From Bacilli bacterium (lineage in GTDB: Bacteria; Bacillota_I; Bacilli_A; RF39; UBA660), in NCBI GenBank assembly GCA_017434825.1, contig JAFSGC010000018.1:1-48972 (forward strand): a stretch of DNA of 48,972 nucleotides. The letters run 5' to 3'. The translations under genes were made by a program, and so were the position numbers. The notes below the pieces were generated by a model, which made no database searches, was not told where the DNA came from, and saw nothing but the letters and a program-made list of their open reading frames with translations. Below are positions 1 through 7,632 of the stretch, in pieces (position 1 is the stretch's first letter; each line of letters begins with the position of its first letter).

Positions 1-296
<296 letters not shown>

Positions 297-355
297 TTTT
301 ATTTAATGAGTGAGATCAATATTACATTATCAAGTTTTTAAAGGACAAAATCCTT

Positions 356-463
356 TTATTGGTAACGATAGCTCAGGTGGTACACCTCTTCCCATACCGA
401 ACAGAGAAGTTAAGACCTGAAACGCCGAAGATAGTATATGCGAAAATAGGTAGTTGCCAATAA
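356..463 (+). rRNA. rrf: 5S ribosomal RNA
   Basis: The 5S signature CCGAACAGAGAAGTTAAG lies near 397-414. The two ends form a closing helix of 11 pairs (356-366 with 453-463, one G-U), which sets the boundaries. At about 108 nt it is somewhat shorter than the usual 115-120 nt. A run of T follows directly from 464, and a strong terminator lies a few bases further on. Confidence 0.95.
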
Positions 464-474
464 TTTTTTTTTGC

Positions 475-530
475 AATAAAATAGTAAAGTATTAGCAAAT
501 AGCTTGTTATATTTTACTATTTTATTTTAT
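475..530 (+). terminator. Rho-independent terminator of the rRNA operon
   Basis: A perfect 14-pair inverted repeat (475-488 with 513-526) with a 24-base loop ends in a T-rich stretch, just after 5S. It separates the rRNA operon from the tsaE operon. Confidence 0.75.
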
Positions 531-549
531 AATTAATTTGGTGATTATT

Positions 550-1002
550 ATGAATTTTAAATATACGTCTAAAAATGAAAGAGATACAATGACTTTGGCT
601 CAAAATTTTGAGTCTGAAAAGTTTCCGAATATGGTTATATGCCTTGATGGCGAACTTGGAAGTGGTAAAACCGTATTTGTTAAAGGTTTTGCTAAAGCGC
701 TTGGAATAGAAGAAAACATTACTAGTCCAACTTTTAATTTGATAAAAGAATATGATTCTGGAGAACTTCCTTTATATCATATGGATGTTTATCGTCTTGA
801 AGAGAATGATGATAGTGTAGGTTTTTCTGAATATTATAATAAGGGTGGAATAACTATTATTGAGTGGTCAGAGATTATAAAAGATAAGCTTCCTGATGAA
901 AGAGTGGAAATTACTTTTAAATTTATTGATGAAAATACAAGAGTGTTAAATATTGTTCCATATGGAACAGTTTATGAAGAATTAGTAGAATCAGTATTAT
1001 AG
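550..1002 (+). CDS. tsaE: tRNA t6A37 biosynthesis ATPase TsaE
   Basis: TsaE is the cytoplasmic P-loop ATPase that works with TsaB and TsaD to place threonylcarbamoyl on A37 of tRNAs reading ANN codons. The Walker A motif GELGSGKT is at residues 34-41, SPTFNL follows at about 59-64, and HMDVYRL and IEWSE come later, all typical. The protein is 150 aa, the normal length. I chose ATG 550 because GGTGAT at 540-545 is well placed as ribosome binding site; upstream in-frame TTG 538 and GTG 541 lie on or before it. It is the first gene of tsaE-tsaB-rimI-tsaD. Confidence 0.95.
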   Translation: MNFKYTSKNERDTMTLAQNFESEKFPNMVICLDGELGSGKTVFVKGFAKALGIEENITSPTFNLIKEYDSGELPLYHMDVYRLEENDDSVGFSEYYNKGGITIIEWSEIIKDKLPDERVEITFKFIDENTRVLNIVPYGTVYEELVESVL

Positions 1003-1009
1003 GGGGATT

Positions 1010-1573
1010 ATGAAAGTATTATTTATTGATACTCACTTATTTGATATTAATATTATGCTATTTGATAATTATCAAATTGTAAGTGAGCGTCATATAGTAG
1101 GAGAAAAACATAATAGTAGATTTTTATTACCTTCGATAAAAAATGTATGTGATGGTAATGAGTTTGATGAGATAGTTGTTGTTAATGGACCAGGATCTTT
1201 TACTGGAGTAAGATTGGGAGTAACTGTTGCTAAAACTTTAGCATATACGTTAAATAAGCCAATAAAATCTATTTCGTCATTAGATATAATGAATTATAGT
1301 TCTGATGATAATGCACATATATTTAGTATAAGTGACGGCAATGGATACTTTATAGGAGAATATAATCAAAATTCCTTAGTTAAAGAATATTATTATTTAT
1401 CTAATAATGATTATCAACAATTTTCTAACAGCAATAATGTAGAAACAGACGTTACTATAGACTATGAGAAGGTATTAAAAGCTTTACAAAATAGGGAACC
1501 AGAAAACCCGCATAGCGTAAATCCAATATATATTAAATTAATTGGTGTAGAAAATGATAAGAAAAATAAATAA
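1010..1573 (+). CDS. tsaB: tRNA t6A37 biosynthesis protein TsaB
   Basis: TsaB is an ASKHA-fold partner of TsaD that lacks catalysis itself and organises the TsaBDE complex for t6A synthesis. Seen here are the N-terminal LFIDTHLFDINI strand pair and the hallmark GPGSFTGVRLG at about residues 60-70, followed by KPIKSISSLD. At 187 aa it is shorter than many homologues (about 220-230), the loss being in the C-terminal half. A strong AGGGGGA site precedes ATG 1010. Its end overlaps rimI by 20 bases, consistent with translational coupling. Confidence 0.93.
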   Translation: MKVLFIDTHLFDINIMLFDNYQIVSERHIVGEKHNSRFLLPSIKNVCDGNEFDEIVVVNGPGSFTGVRLGVTVAKTLAYTLNKPIKSISSLDIMNYSSDDNAHIFSISDGNGYFIGEYNQNSLVKEYYYLSNNDYQQFSNSNNVETDVTIDYEKVLKALQNREPENPHSVNPIYIKLIGVENDKKNK

Positions 1574-1970
1574 TGATGATTTAGAAACAATTTACAACTT
1601 AGGAAAAAAATATGATAGTAATTTTCCTAATTTATATAATCTAGAATCTTATGTTGATAATATATTATATATAATGAAGTGCTATGAAGAAGACGGGATA
1701 ATTAAGGGTTTTGTTATTGCTAATGCTTTATATGAAAGTGTTGAAATATTGTTAATATATGTAGATACTTTATATAGACAGCATGGGATTGCCTCAAAGT
1801 TGTTGGCTGATTTGGAAAAAAATAGTGTTGAAAACTTGTTGCTTGAGGTTTCTGTTCAAAATGAGCCAGCTTTAAATTTATATAAAAAACATAATTATAA
1901 AATTATAAGCACTAGAAAAAAATACTACAATGGTATAGATGCTTATGTAATGAGAAAGGAGCTAAAATGA
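1554..1970 (+). CDS. rimI: Ribosomal-protein-alanine N-acetyltransferase-like protein (GNAT)
   Basis: This is a GNAT-fold acetyltransferase of 138 aa. The acetyl-CoA loop reads YRQHGIASKLLADL (family pattern R-x-x-G-x-A), and the C-terminal ENLLLEVSVQNEPALNLYKKHNY is typical of RimI. The family acetylates the N-terminal Ala of S18 in E. coli, and homologues near tsaD may have broader substrates. It sits between tsaB and tsaD as in many Bacillota. Its start overlaps tsaB by 20 bases and its stop overlaps tsaD as ATGA. The true substrate is not shown by sequence. Confidence 0.88.
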   Translation: MIRKINNDDLETIYNLGKKYDSNFPNLYNLESYVDNILYIMKCYEEDGIIKGFVIANALYESVEILLIYVDTLYRQHGIASKLLADLEKNSVENLLLEVSVQNEPALNLYKKHNYKIISTRKKYYNGIDAYVMRKELK

Positions 1971-2974
1971 AAGATACATATATTTTATCTGTTGAATCTA
2001 CTTGCGATGAAACTAGTATAGCTATTGTTAAAAATGGTTGTGAATGTGTAGCTTTAACAATCCTTACTCAAATGGATACACATGCTGAGTTTGGTGGCGT
2101 AGTTCCTGAAATTGCTTCGAGAATGCACTCTGAAAACATTACAATGGTTTTAGAAGAAACATTAAAAAAAGCAGGAATGTCTGTTGAGCAAATGGATGCT
2201 ATTGCAGTAGCATATAAGCCGGGATTAATGGGCTCTCTTTTAGTAGGAATAGAATTTGCTAAAACATTAGCATATGTTTACAATAAACCTTTAATTGGGG
2301 TGAACCATCTTATTGGCCATATTTACGCTAATAATCTTGAAGATAAATTAGAGTATCCGTTGTTAGCTCTTGTGGTTAGTGGAGGTCACACCGAACTAGT
2401 AATCATGAAAGACGATTATGACTTTGAATTATTAGGATCTACATTGGATGATGCTATTGGTGAAGCTTATGATAAAGTAGCTCGAGTATTAGGTTTTCCT
2501 TATCCTGGAGGCCCAAATATAGAAAAGGCAGCCGCTCTTGGAACTAATAGTTATAAGTTGCCTAAACCTGTTGACGATGATACCTATAACTTTAGTTACA
2601 GTGGTTTAAAAAGCCATATTATTAATTTAGCTAATACTGAAAGAATGAAAGGAAATGAATTGCGTAAAGAAGATTTGGCATGTAGTTTTCAAACTGTAGC
2701 AGTAGATGAACTGTCAAGAAAATTAGAGTTGGGATTAAAGAACACTGGTATAAAAAATGTGGTAATTGCAGGTGGTGTATCCGCAAATAAATATTTAAGA
2801 ATTGAAATAGGAAAAGTTTGCGAAAAATATAAAGCCAAACTTTATATTCCTAAAATGTTGTATTGTACAGATAATGCTGCAATGATTGGCGCTGCAGCAT
2901 ATCCTTTATATAAACGCGGTGAGTTTAAGGACCTAAGTTTAAATGCTGAGAGTCATGCTGGAGTATGTGATTAA
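1967..2974 (+). CDS. tsaD: tRNA N6-threonylcarbamoyladenosine transferase TsaD
   Basis: TsaD (Kae1/YgjD family) transfers threonylcarbamoyl from TC-AMP to A37 of ANN-decoding tRNAs. Metal-ligand histidines appear in NHLIGHIYAN (H114, H118). Other family blocks are SVESTCDETS at 8-17, GGVVPEIASR near 43-52, VVSGGHTELV, DDAIGEAYDKVAR, and the late metal Asp in YCTDNAAMIG. At 335 aa it is full length. It is coupled to rimI by an ATGA overlap with a strong AAAGGAG site. Its stop overlaps the stop of the convergent TspO-like gene. Confidence 0.97.
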   Translation: MKDTYILSVESTCDETSIAIVKNGCECVALTILTQMDTHAEFGGVVPEIASRMHSENITMVLEETLKKAGMSVEQMDAIAVAYKPGLMGSLLVGIEFAKTLAYVYNKPLIGVNHLIGHIYANNLEDKLEYPLLALVVSGGHTELVIMKDDYDFELLGSTLDDAIGEAYDKVARVLGFPYPGGPNIEKAAALGTNSYKLPKPVDDDTYNFSYSGLKSHIINLANTERMKGNELRKEDLACSFQTVAVDELSRKLELGLKNTGIKNVVIAGGVSANKYLRIEIGKVCEKYKAKLYIPKMLYCTDNAAMIGAAAYPLYKRGEFKDLSLNAESHAGVCD

Positions 2975-3411
2975 TTTAGAATAGCTACTCCTATGTTTAA
3001 ATATAGTGCAAATAATAACCATAAAAAATAAGGAAATTGCAATAAACCTGCAATTTTTTTTATGTTATAAAATTCTATTATCATCTTGATCGTTAACGCA
3101 ATTAATAGTATTAACCAAACAGCAGATATTGTATATAATTTAAAATTAAAAAATAGTATTGGCCATAAATAATTAGTTAATAATTGTAAAAGAAAAGTAA
3201 TTTTAATACTTTGCTTTTCTTTTTTAATAATATATAGGGAAATTCCCATTAATAAATATAAAATACTCCATACGATAGGAAATATAAATCCCGGAGGACT
3301 TAGTATCGGTTTAATAAAGTATTGATAGTTTTTACTTTGAGATATGATTCCCACAAGAATTCCACCTATAAGCGGACCAAATATAATAAATAAACTTTTT
3401 AATTTTTTCAT
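2971..3411 (-). CDS. TspO/MBR family membrane protein
   Basis: This is a 146-aa integral membrane protein with five predicted helices, the TspO/MBR (peripheral benzodiazepine receptor) fold. The family signature SPPGFIFPIVWSILYLLMGIS lies at about residues 38-58, with YLWPILFF and a terminal PYFLWLLFALYLNIGV helix matching the conserved aromatic-rich segments. TspO proteins bind or degrade tetrapyrroles in characterised cases; nothing here shows the ligand. It is convergent with tsaD (the stop codons overlap) and divergent from ssrA. Confidence 0.85.
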   Translation of the reverse strand: MKKLKSLFIIFGPLIGGILVGIISQSKNYQYFIKPILSPPGFIFPIVWSILYLLMGISLYIIKKEKQSIKITFLLQLLTNYLWPILFFNFKLYTISAVWLILLIALTIKMIIEFYNIKKIAGLLQFPYFLWLLFALYLNIGVAILN

Positions 3412-3432
3412 AGTATATAGTATTCTCTAAAA

Positions 3433-3461
3433 TTTACAATATTACACATTTATGATATAAT
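3433..3461 (+). promoter_or_regulatory. Promoter of ssrA
   Basis: The -35 box TTTACA (3433-3438) is 17 bases from the -10 box TATAAT (3456-3461), which has an upstream TG making an extended -10 (TGATATAAT). It lies 11 bases before the predicted tmRNA 5' end. Confidence 0.8.
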
Positions 3462-3472
3462 GATAAGTACTT

Positions 3473-3821
3473 GGGGTAGTTTGGTTTCGACATATATTAC
3501 TAGGTATGATTGCAAGTAGTTGGCAAACTATAAATGCACAAAAAAATAAATAACGAAACTTCATATAGTTTCGCTCCTGTTTACGCTTAGTTAGCTAGGG
3601 AGCACTTCTATCTTTTTCCCTTGTAGAAAAGAATAGGGGTTCATATATGCAAGGTATAGATTTATTATTGTTTAAGTAATACGTCTGAATATTTATTAAA
3701 CTTACTATTTAATGGGTACGTACATAGCCAGTTAGATAGGACATCACAAATAGTACTAAACTTGTAGATATTGTATAATAGGGTATATTGGACAGGAGTT
3801 CGACTCTCCTCTACTCCACCA
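3473..3821 (+). ncRNA. ssrA: Transfer-messenger RNA (tmRNA)
   Basis: tmRNA rescues stalled ribosomes and tags the nascent peptide for proteolysis. The 5' end GGGGTAG pairs with CTACTCC at the 3' end (7 pairs), the T-arm GGAGTTCGACTCTCC is at about 3795-3809, and the encoded CCA is at 3819-3821. The tag reading frame ends at TAG 3588-3590. Read backwards it gives ...SYSFAPVYA, open as far as 3534 (maximum 18 codons). The resume codon is unresolved, because several UA-containing contexts fit. The Val-Tyr-Ala ending differs from the common Ala-Leu-Ala-Ala and recalls Mollicutes tags ending in Phe-Ala. Length is about 349 nt. Confidence 0.96.
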
Positions 3822-3833
3822 AATTAAATAATG

Positions 3834-3857
3834 AAGTGTTATCTAACACTTTTTTTA
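3834..3857 (+). terminator. Terminator of ssrA
   Basis: Stem AAGTGTT/AACACTT (3834-3840 with 3845-3851), a 4-base loop, then a run of T to 3856, immediately after the tmRNA CCA end. Confidence 0.85.
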
Positions 3858-3870
3858 TTGCATTTATTTA

Positions 3871-3893
3871 TAAAAAAACACCTATTAAAGGTG
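3871..3893 (-). terminator. Terminator of the DUF3137 gene
   Basis: Read on the minus strand, CACCT/AGGTG (3889-3893 with 3879-3883) forms a short stem followed by seven T (3872-3878), directly after the stop of the minus-strand gene. The ssrA and DUF3137 transcripts therefore converge with separate terminators. Confidence 0.7.
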
Positions 3894-3894
3894 C

Positions 3895-4821
3895 TTATTT
3901 AAAAAGATTATTGTCTAATGCTAAATCGTTAACAAAGTCTGTTATTAGTAATATATCTTCTTTAATTGCATTTTTAATCTTATGTTCATCAATTGGTTCA
4001 TATAAATTTGGTTCAAAGGAATCATCATAATTATTTATTGCTATATGCAATTTGTTATCATCAAAGAAAAATATTAATCCGCTTCTAAGTTTATTACTAA
4101 TATTTTTAATTTTGTTCATAAAATGTGGTGTTAATATATAAAATGCTTCGTGCTCGTTTTGAGCGAATACCGCAAAAGATTTGTTAAATTCTTGATCTTC
4201 TAAAGTAATTGGCTGACTATTAAACAGTTTTCCGCGAGATAATGCTGAACTGTGAGAATTTGTAATTACCATATTTGACTTAAATTTCTTATTGAAGTCA
4301 AATATCATATATCTTCCATAAAAGATTGTTTCATATTCGGTGGTTTTATTACCTTCCTCGTCTTCAACTTCAACTTCTATTTGAATACTTACATCCGATT
4401 GATCAAACTTTATAGATTTGTATGTTCCTGAAATATAATCGTTAGATGTATAAATATCGCCAATAGTTAAAATCCCTTTTTCGTACATGTAATCTTGAGA
4501 AATACCATCTTGATGGTTATAAGTTAGGTTATCAAAAACTTCGCTAAGAGCACTTTGAACAAAAATTTTTTTGAATTCATTATGAAAATGTTTTATGTTT
4601 GTTGCATTTTTTTTATGTTTTATTGTGGACATAATTATCAAATATATTACAGTTGTAATTATATATATTGGCACTGCAATAAATATATTCTTAATAATTA
4701 ATAAGCAAAGAATTGTAATAATAACAAAAATTATAAATAGGATTGTTCTTCCAATTAAATTGCATTTTTTTATATTATTCAAAATTTCATTTTGTAATTG
4801 TTTTAAATCTTCAATAGTCAT
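3895..4821 (-). CDS. DUF3137 domain-containing membrane protein
   Basis: This 308-aa protein has two adjacent membrane helices at about residues 26-70, then a soluble C-terminal region. The block FYGRYMIFDFNKKFKSNMVITNS, preceded by SDVSIQIEVEVEDEEG, resembles the DUF3137 core (FxGxFxxxDFNKxF). Function is unknown in the family. A GGAGG site precedes ATG. It is transcribed divergently from the radical SAM gene across a 91-base spacer and ends in its own terminator. The DUF3137 assignment is by remembered motif, not a search. Confidence 0.72.
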   Translation of the reverse strand: MTIEDLKQLQNEILNNIKKCNLIGRTILFIIFVIITILCLLIIKNIFIAVPIYIITTVIYLIIMSTIKHKKNATNIKHFHNEFKKIFVQSALSEVFDNLTYNHQDGISQDYMYEKGILTIGDIYTSNDYISGTYKSIKFDQSDVSIQIEVEVEDEEGNKTTEYETIFYGRYMIFDFNKKFKSNMVITNSHSSALSRGKLFNSQPITLEDQEFNKSFAVFAQNEHEAFYILTPHFMNKIKNISNKLRSGLIFFFDDNKLHIAINNYDDSFEPNLYEPIDEHKIKNAIKEDILLITDFVNDLALDNNLFK

Positions 4822-4881
4822 AATACCTCCAATTAATTCTAAAAATATTTTATCATATATTCTTTTAATAATCTTTGTTTT

Positions 4882-4890
4882 TGATATAAT
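4882..4890 (+). promoter_or_regulatory. Extended -10 promoter of the radical SAM gene
   Basis: TGATATAAT, 22 bases before ATG 4913. No good -35 box is seen; the extended -10 may suffice. Confidence 0.55.
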
Positions 4891-4912
4891 AATGCAAATG
4901 AAGTGAGGATAT

Positions 4913-5739
4913 ATGTATAAGAAAGTTTATATTGAAATAACAAATAATTGTAATTTGGATTGTACTTTTTGCATTAAAAATCATAGAAAACAAAAGTTTA
5001 TGACTGAAGAAGAGTTTAGAAGTATTTTAGATAAGTTAAAGGGGCATACTAAATATTTATATTTTCATCTTTTAGGTGAACCTTTATTACATCCTAAATT
5101 AATAAATTTTATTAACTTGGCAAATGCAAATGGATTTCAAGTTAATATAACGACTAATGGTTATTTGATTAAACGCCTTCTAATTGTAAAAATATTAGAC
5201 AGATTAATGTTTCACTTCATAGTTATGACACAAAATATAATATATCAATTGATGATTATATAAATAATATATTTTCTGTTATAGATGATTTATCAAATAA
5301 TACATATTTTTCTTTACGTTTTTGGACTCATAATGATAATTCAAAGCAAATTCTACAATTAATCAACAAGAAATTTAATCTTAATTTGGGTATATATAAC
5401 TTATCAGATAATACAAAGCTTGCTAAAAATGTATATTTAAGTATAAATAAGGAATTTATTTGGCCCAGCTTAGATAATGATTATTATGATGAAAATGGAT
5501 CGTGTTATGCACTTAAACAACATATTGGAATATTAGTAGATGGTACGATAGTTCCTTGCTGTTTAGATAGTAAAGGAGATATAAATCTTGGAAATATTTT
5601 GGAGGATAACTTAGATGATATAATAAATTCCCCAAGATATCAACAAATGATTGAGGGGTTTAAGTGCAGTAAAAAAATAGAAATGTTATGTAAAAAGTGT
5701 CCAATAAAAAGTGGCATAAAAAATACTGATAGTGTATAA
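4913..5739 (+). pseudogene. Radical SAM/SPASM domain protein, interrupted by a frameshift
   Basis: Two consecutive reading frames encode one radical SAM protein. The first (4913-about 5175) carries the iron-sulfur motif CNLDCTFC (C-x3-C-x2-C), LLGEPLLHPKL and TTNGYLIK. The second opens after a stop at 5170-5172 and continues with PSNCKNIRQINVSLHSYD, a normal radical SAM segment. It ends in a SPASM-type cysteine cluster (GSCYALK, VPCCLD, CSKKIEMLCKKC). The frames join at about 5173-5180, where one base appears to be missing. No canonical slippery heptamer is present, so this is a mutation or an assembly error rather than programmed frameshifting. The substrate is unknown; the intact protein would be about 275 aa. 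Confidence 0.85.
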
Positions 5740-5759
5740 TTGAATTAAGGAGAAAAAGT

Positions 5760-6386
5760 ATGAAAAAAGAATTATTGAGTGAACAAAATTATCAAAATAC
5801 TAATAATAAACTAAGAATTGCTGCGTTTATTATATGGGGACTAGGATTATTAATTGGTGGAGGATTAATTTTATCTGGATTATTTATGCATTCTGAAGAT
5901 AATAAAGCAGAGCAAAGAGCAATATTAGAAGCTAAAAAAGCAGAACTAAAAAACAAGGGTGTTGTAGCATCTCGTAACTATGAAGATGGTGAAGCATATG
6001 ACTTATATGTAATTACAAATGCTTTAGATCCTTCATTTAGTTATTGTTCTTTTGACGAATACAAGGATAATTCGTTAACTAGTGCATATTGTGCATCAGA
6101 TTCAGGATCATCATCATTTAGATATCCTGTAGGTGGTATTATTATGGTATTTACTGGTATGGTTGGACTTATGATATTTATGATGTCAAAGCAAAGGAAT
6201 ATGATGGCTTATCAAATGCAAAGTGTAATGCCTTTAGCTCAAGAAGGACTTGAAAAGATGGCGCCAACAGTTACAAAAGTTGGAAAAGGAATGGCCAAAG
6301 AAATGGCACCAGTTTATGGGGAAATAGCTAAAGAAATATCAAAAGGAATCAAAGAGGGTTTAAAAGAGGATAAAGGCGATGAATAA
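5760..6386 (+). CDS. Two-helix membrane protein of unknown function
   Basis: I do not recognise a family for this 208-aa protein. The N-terminal helix AAFIIWGLGLLIGGGLILSGLF is at about residues 21-42. An extracytoplasmic loop of about 80 residues includes two cysteines (YCSFDEY and AYCASD), and a second helix (GGIIMVFTGMVGLMIFMM) is at about 122-139. A cytoplasmic amphipathic tail follows, rich in Met, Lys and Glu with repeated GKGMAKE/GIKEGLKE patterns. AAGGAGAAA precedes ATG. The stop codon lies in the loop of its terminator. It follows the broken radical SAM gene by 20 bases and may share its transcript. Confidence 0.7.
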   Translation: MKKELLSEQNYQNTNNKLRIAAFIIWGLGLLIGGGLILSGLFMHSEDNKAEQRAILEAKKAELKNKGVVASRNYEDGEAYDLYVITNALDPSFSYCSFDEYKDNSLTSAYCASDSGSSSFRYPVGGIIMVFTGMVGLMIFMMSKQRNMMAYQMQSVMPLAQEGLEKMAPTVTKVGKGMAKEMAPVYGEIAKEISKGIKEGLKEDKGDE

Positions 6387-6399
6387 CATCGCTTTTTTT
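6376..6399 (+). terminator. Rho-independent terminator
   Basis: Stem GCGATG/CATCGC (6376-6381 with 6387-6392), loop AATAA containing the upstream gene's stop codon, then seven T. Confidence 0.9.
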
Positions 6400-6480
6400 A
6401 TGATAAATATTCCATAATTATCATATTTATATAGTAAAGATAATAGGGAGTAAAACTCTAATAATTTAGCCAAAAATAAG

Positions 6481-6509
6481 TGGACAAAAGATATATAATT
6501 TGTTATACT
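6481..6509 (+). promoter_or_regulatory. Promoter of the rpsF-ssb-rpsR operon
   Basis: TGGACA (6481-6486), 17-base spacer, TATACT (6504-6509, with TG at 6501-6502). Initiation near 6516 would start the transcript at the ribosomal leader. Confidence 0.8.
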
Positions 6510-6515
6510 ACTTTC

Positions 6516-6572
6516 GAGTAAAGAAATTACTCCTTGCTTCTTATTGAAGCCGAGTAGACCACAAGGAGGTGA
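6516..6572 (+). promoter_or_regulatory. S6:S18 ribosomal-protein leader (rpsF leader)
   Basis: The 5' UTR has a hairpin GAGTAA/TTACTC, then a stem CCTTG/CAAGG (6532-6536 with 6562-6566). This encloses a small hairpin CTTC/GAAG (6537-6540 with 6546-6549) and the trinucleotide CCG (6550-6552). The layout matches the known rpsF leader, where an S6:S18 complex binds around a conserved CCG. The 3' arm overlaps the Shine-Dalgarno AAGGAGGTG (6563-6571), so binding would hide the rpsF ribosome site. The family is recalled from knowledge; the pairing is visible. Confidence 0.75.
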
Positions 6573-6577
6573 AATTG

Positions 6578-6865
6578 ATGAATCGTTACGAAATTATGTT
6601 TATAGTAAGAAACACAATTGAAGACGAAGCTGTTAAAAAAGAAGCTGATGCTTTACAAAGTTTAATTACTAGCGACAAAGGTAAAATCATCGAATTCAAA
6701 GAAATGGGAAAAAGAAAGTTAGCTTATCCAATTAAAAAGGAATTAACAGGAACTTACTTTGTTATGACTGTTGAAGCTAAACATGATACTATTAAAGAAT
6801 TTGATCGTAAAGTTTTAATTAACGAAAATATTTTAAGACATTTAACTATTAAAAAAGGAGAATAA
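6578..6865 (+). CDS. rpsF: 30S ribosomal protein S6
   Basis: S6 binds the central domain of 16S rRNA together with S18 in the platform of the 30S subunit. The N-terminus MNRYEIMFIVRN, LAYPIKKELTGTYF and the terminal INENILRHLTIKK are typical. I chose ATG 6578 (95 aa) because AAGGAGGTG lies 6 bases upstream; an upstream in-frame GTG at 6569 falls inside that site. First gene of rpsF-ssb-rpsR, controlled by the S6:S18 leader. Confidence 0.97.
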   Translation: MNRYEIMFIVRNTIEDEAVKKEADALQSLITSDKGKIIEFKEMGKRKLAYPIKKELTGTYFVMTVEAKHDTIKEFDRKVLINENILRHLTIKKGE

Positions 6866-6867
6866 TA

Positions 6868-7329
6868 ATGAACAAGGTATTTTTAACTGGAAGATTTACT
6901 CGTGATCCAGAATCAAGAATGGGATCAAATTCACTTGAAGTATCAAGATTCTCACTTGCTTGTCAAAATGATTTTATGACTAGAAATGGCGAAAGAGATG
7001 TTGAGTTTGTAAACTGTGTAGCATTTGGAAAAACTGCTCAAACTATTAATAAATTTTGTAAAAAAGGTCAACAAATTTGTGCGACTGGTAGAATCAAAAA
7101 TAATAGTTATGATGCTCAAGATGGTTCAAAAAGATATACAACTGATATTGTTATAGATCAATTTGAATTCTTAGGAGCAAAAGGTGTAGGTTCAAGTGAT
7201 GCAAGTTATCCATCTGATGCAGGACAAAGTTATGTAACTAATAACATTGAAACAACAGATGTTACTGAAGATCCTTACAAAGATTTTGGTGAAGAAGTAA
7301 ATATCAGCAGTGATGATTTACCGTTCTAA
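6868..7329 (+). CDS. ssb: Single-stranded DNA-binding protein
   Basis: SSB coats single-stranded DNA during replication and repair. The OB-fold spans about residues 1-110 (NKVFLTGRFTRDPE, VEFVNCVAFGKTAQ, GRIKNNSYDAQDG). A short acidic linker leads to the C-terminal tip SSDDLPF, the usual protein-interaction tail. At 153 aa it is normal length. Two bases separate it from rpsF, as in the conserved rpsF-ssb-rpsR order. Confidence 0.96.
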   Translation: MNKVFLTGRFTRDPESRMGSNSLEVSRFSLACQNDFMTRNGERDVEFVNCVAFGKTAQTINKFCKKGQQICATGRIKNNSYDAQDGSKRYTTDIVIDQFEFLGAKGVGSSDASYPSDAGQSYVTNNIETTDVTEDPYKDFGEEVNISSDDLPF

Positions 7330-7348
7330 TTAAAGGAGGAAAGCGAAG

Positions 7349-7564
7349 ATGGCAGAATTTTATCATAAGAAAAAAAGAATATGTCAAATGTGCGCTGGAA
7401 AATCTGTTGATTATAAAGATGTAATGATTATTAATAAATATATTAATGAAAAAGGTAAAATATTACCTCGTAGAATGACAGGTGCTTGCGCAAAACATCA
7501 AAGACATATTGCTGAACAAATCAAATATGCAAGATTTATGGCATTAATACCATTTGTTAGATAA
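7349..7564 (+). CDS. rpsR: 30S ribosomal protein S18 (zinc-ribbon C+ type)
   Basis: S18 pairs with S6 on the 30S platform. The 71-aa protein has the conserved core DYKDVMIINKYINEKGKILPRRMTG. It carries a full set of metal ligands, C12, C15, C47 and H50, so it is the zinc-binding C+ form; many Bacilli carry a cysteine-free paralogue. AAAGGAGG precedes ATG. The stop codon lies within the operon terminator. Confidence 0.96.
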   Translation: MAEFYHKKKRICQMCAGKSVDYKDVMIINKYINEKGKILPRRMTGACAKHQRHIAEQIKYARFMALIPFVR

Positions 7565-7578
7565 CAAATGGTTTTTTT
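7549..7578 (+). terminator. Terminator of rpsF-ssb-rpsR
   Basis: Ten-pair stem ACCATTTGTT/AACAAATGGT (7549-7558 with 7563-7572), 4-base loop, then a T run to 7578. It includes the last codons of rpsR. Confidence 0.9.
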
Positions 7579-7601
7579 ATGTGTAAATATACTTTATATT
7601 A

Positions 7602-7610
7602 TGATATAAT
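7602..7610 (+). promoter_or_regulatory. Extended -10 promoter of rplI-dnaB
   Basis: TGATATAAT, 23 bases before the rplI start. The -35 region (TGTAAA, 7582-7587) is weak. Confidence 0.6.
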
Positions 7611-7632
7611 AATAGCGATTTAGGAGGTCGAA

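Noticed and set aside
3788-4030. Open frame on the plus strand overlapping the end of tmRNA
   Set aside because: It starts inside the ssrA acceptor end, crosses two terminators and runs antisense to the DUF3137 gene.
4595-4906. Hydrophobic open frame on the plus strand
   Set aside because: It is the antisense of the membrane helices of the DUF3137 protein and has no ribosome site.
5160-5180. Programmed -1 frameshift in the radical SAM gene
   Set aside because: No X-XXY-YYZ slippery heptamer and no evident stimulatory structure; mutation or sequencing error is simpler.
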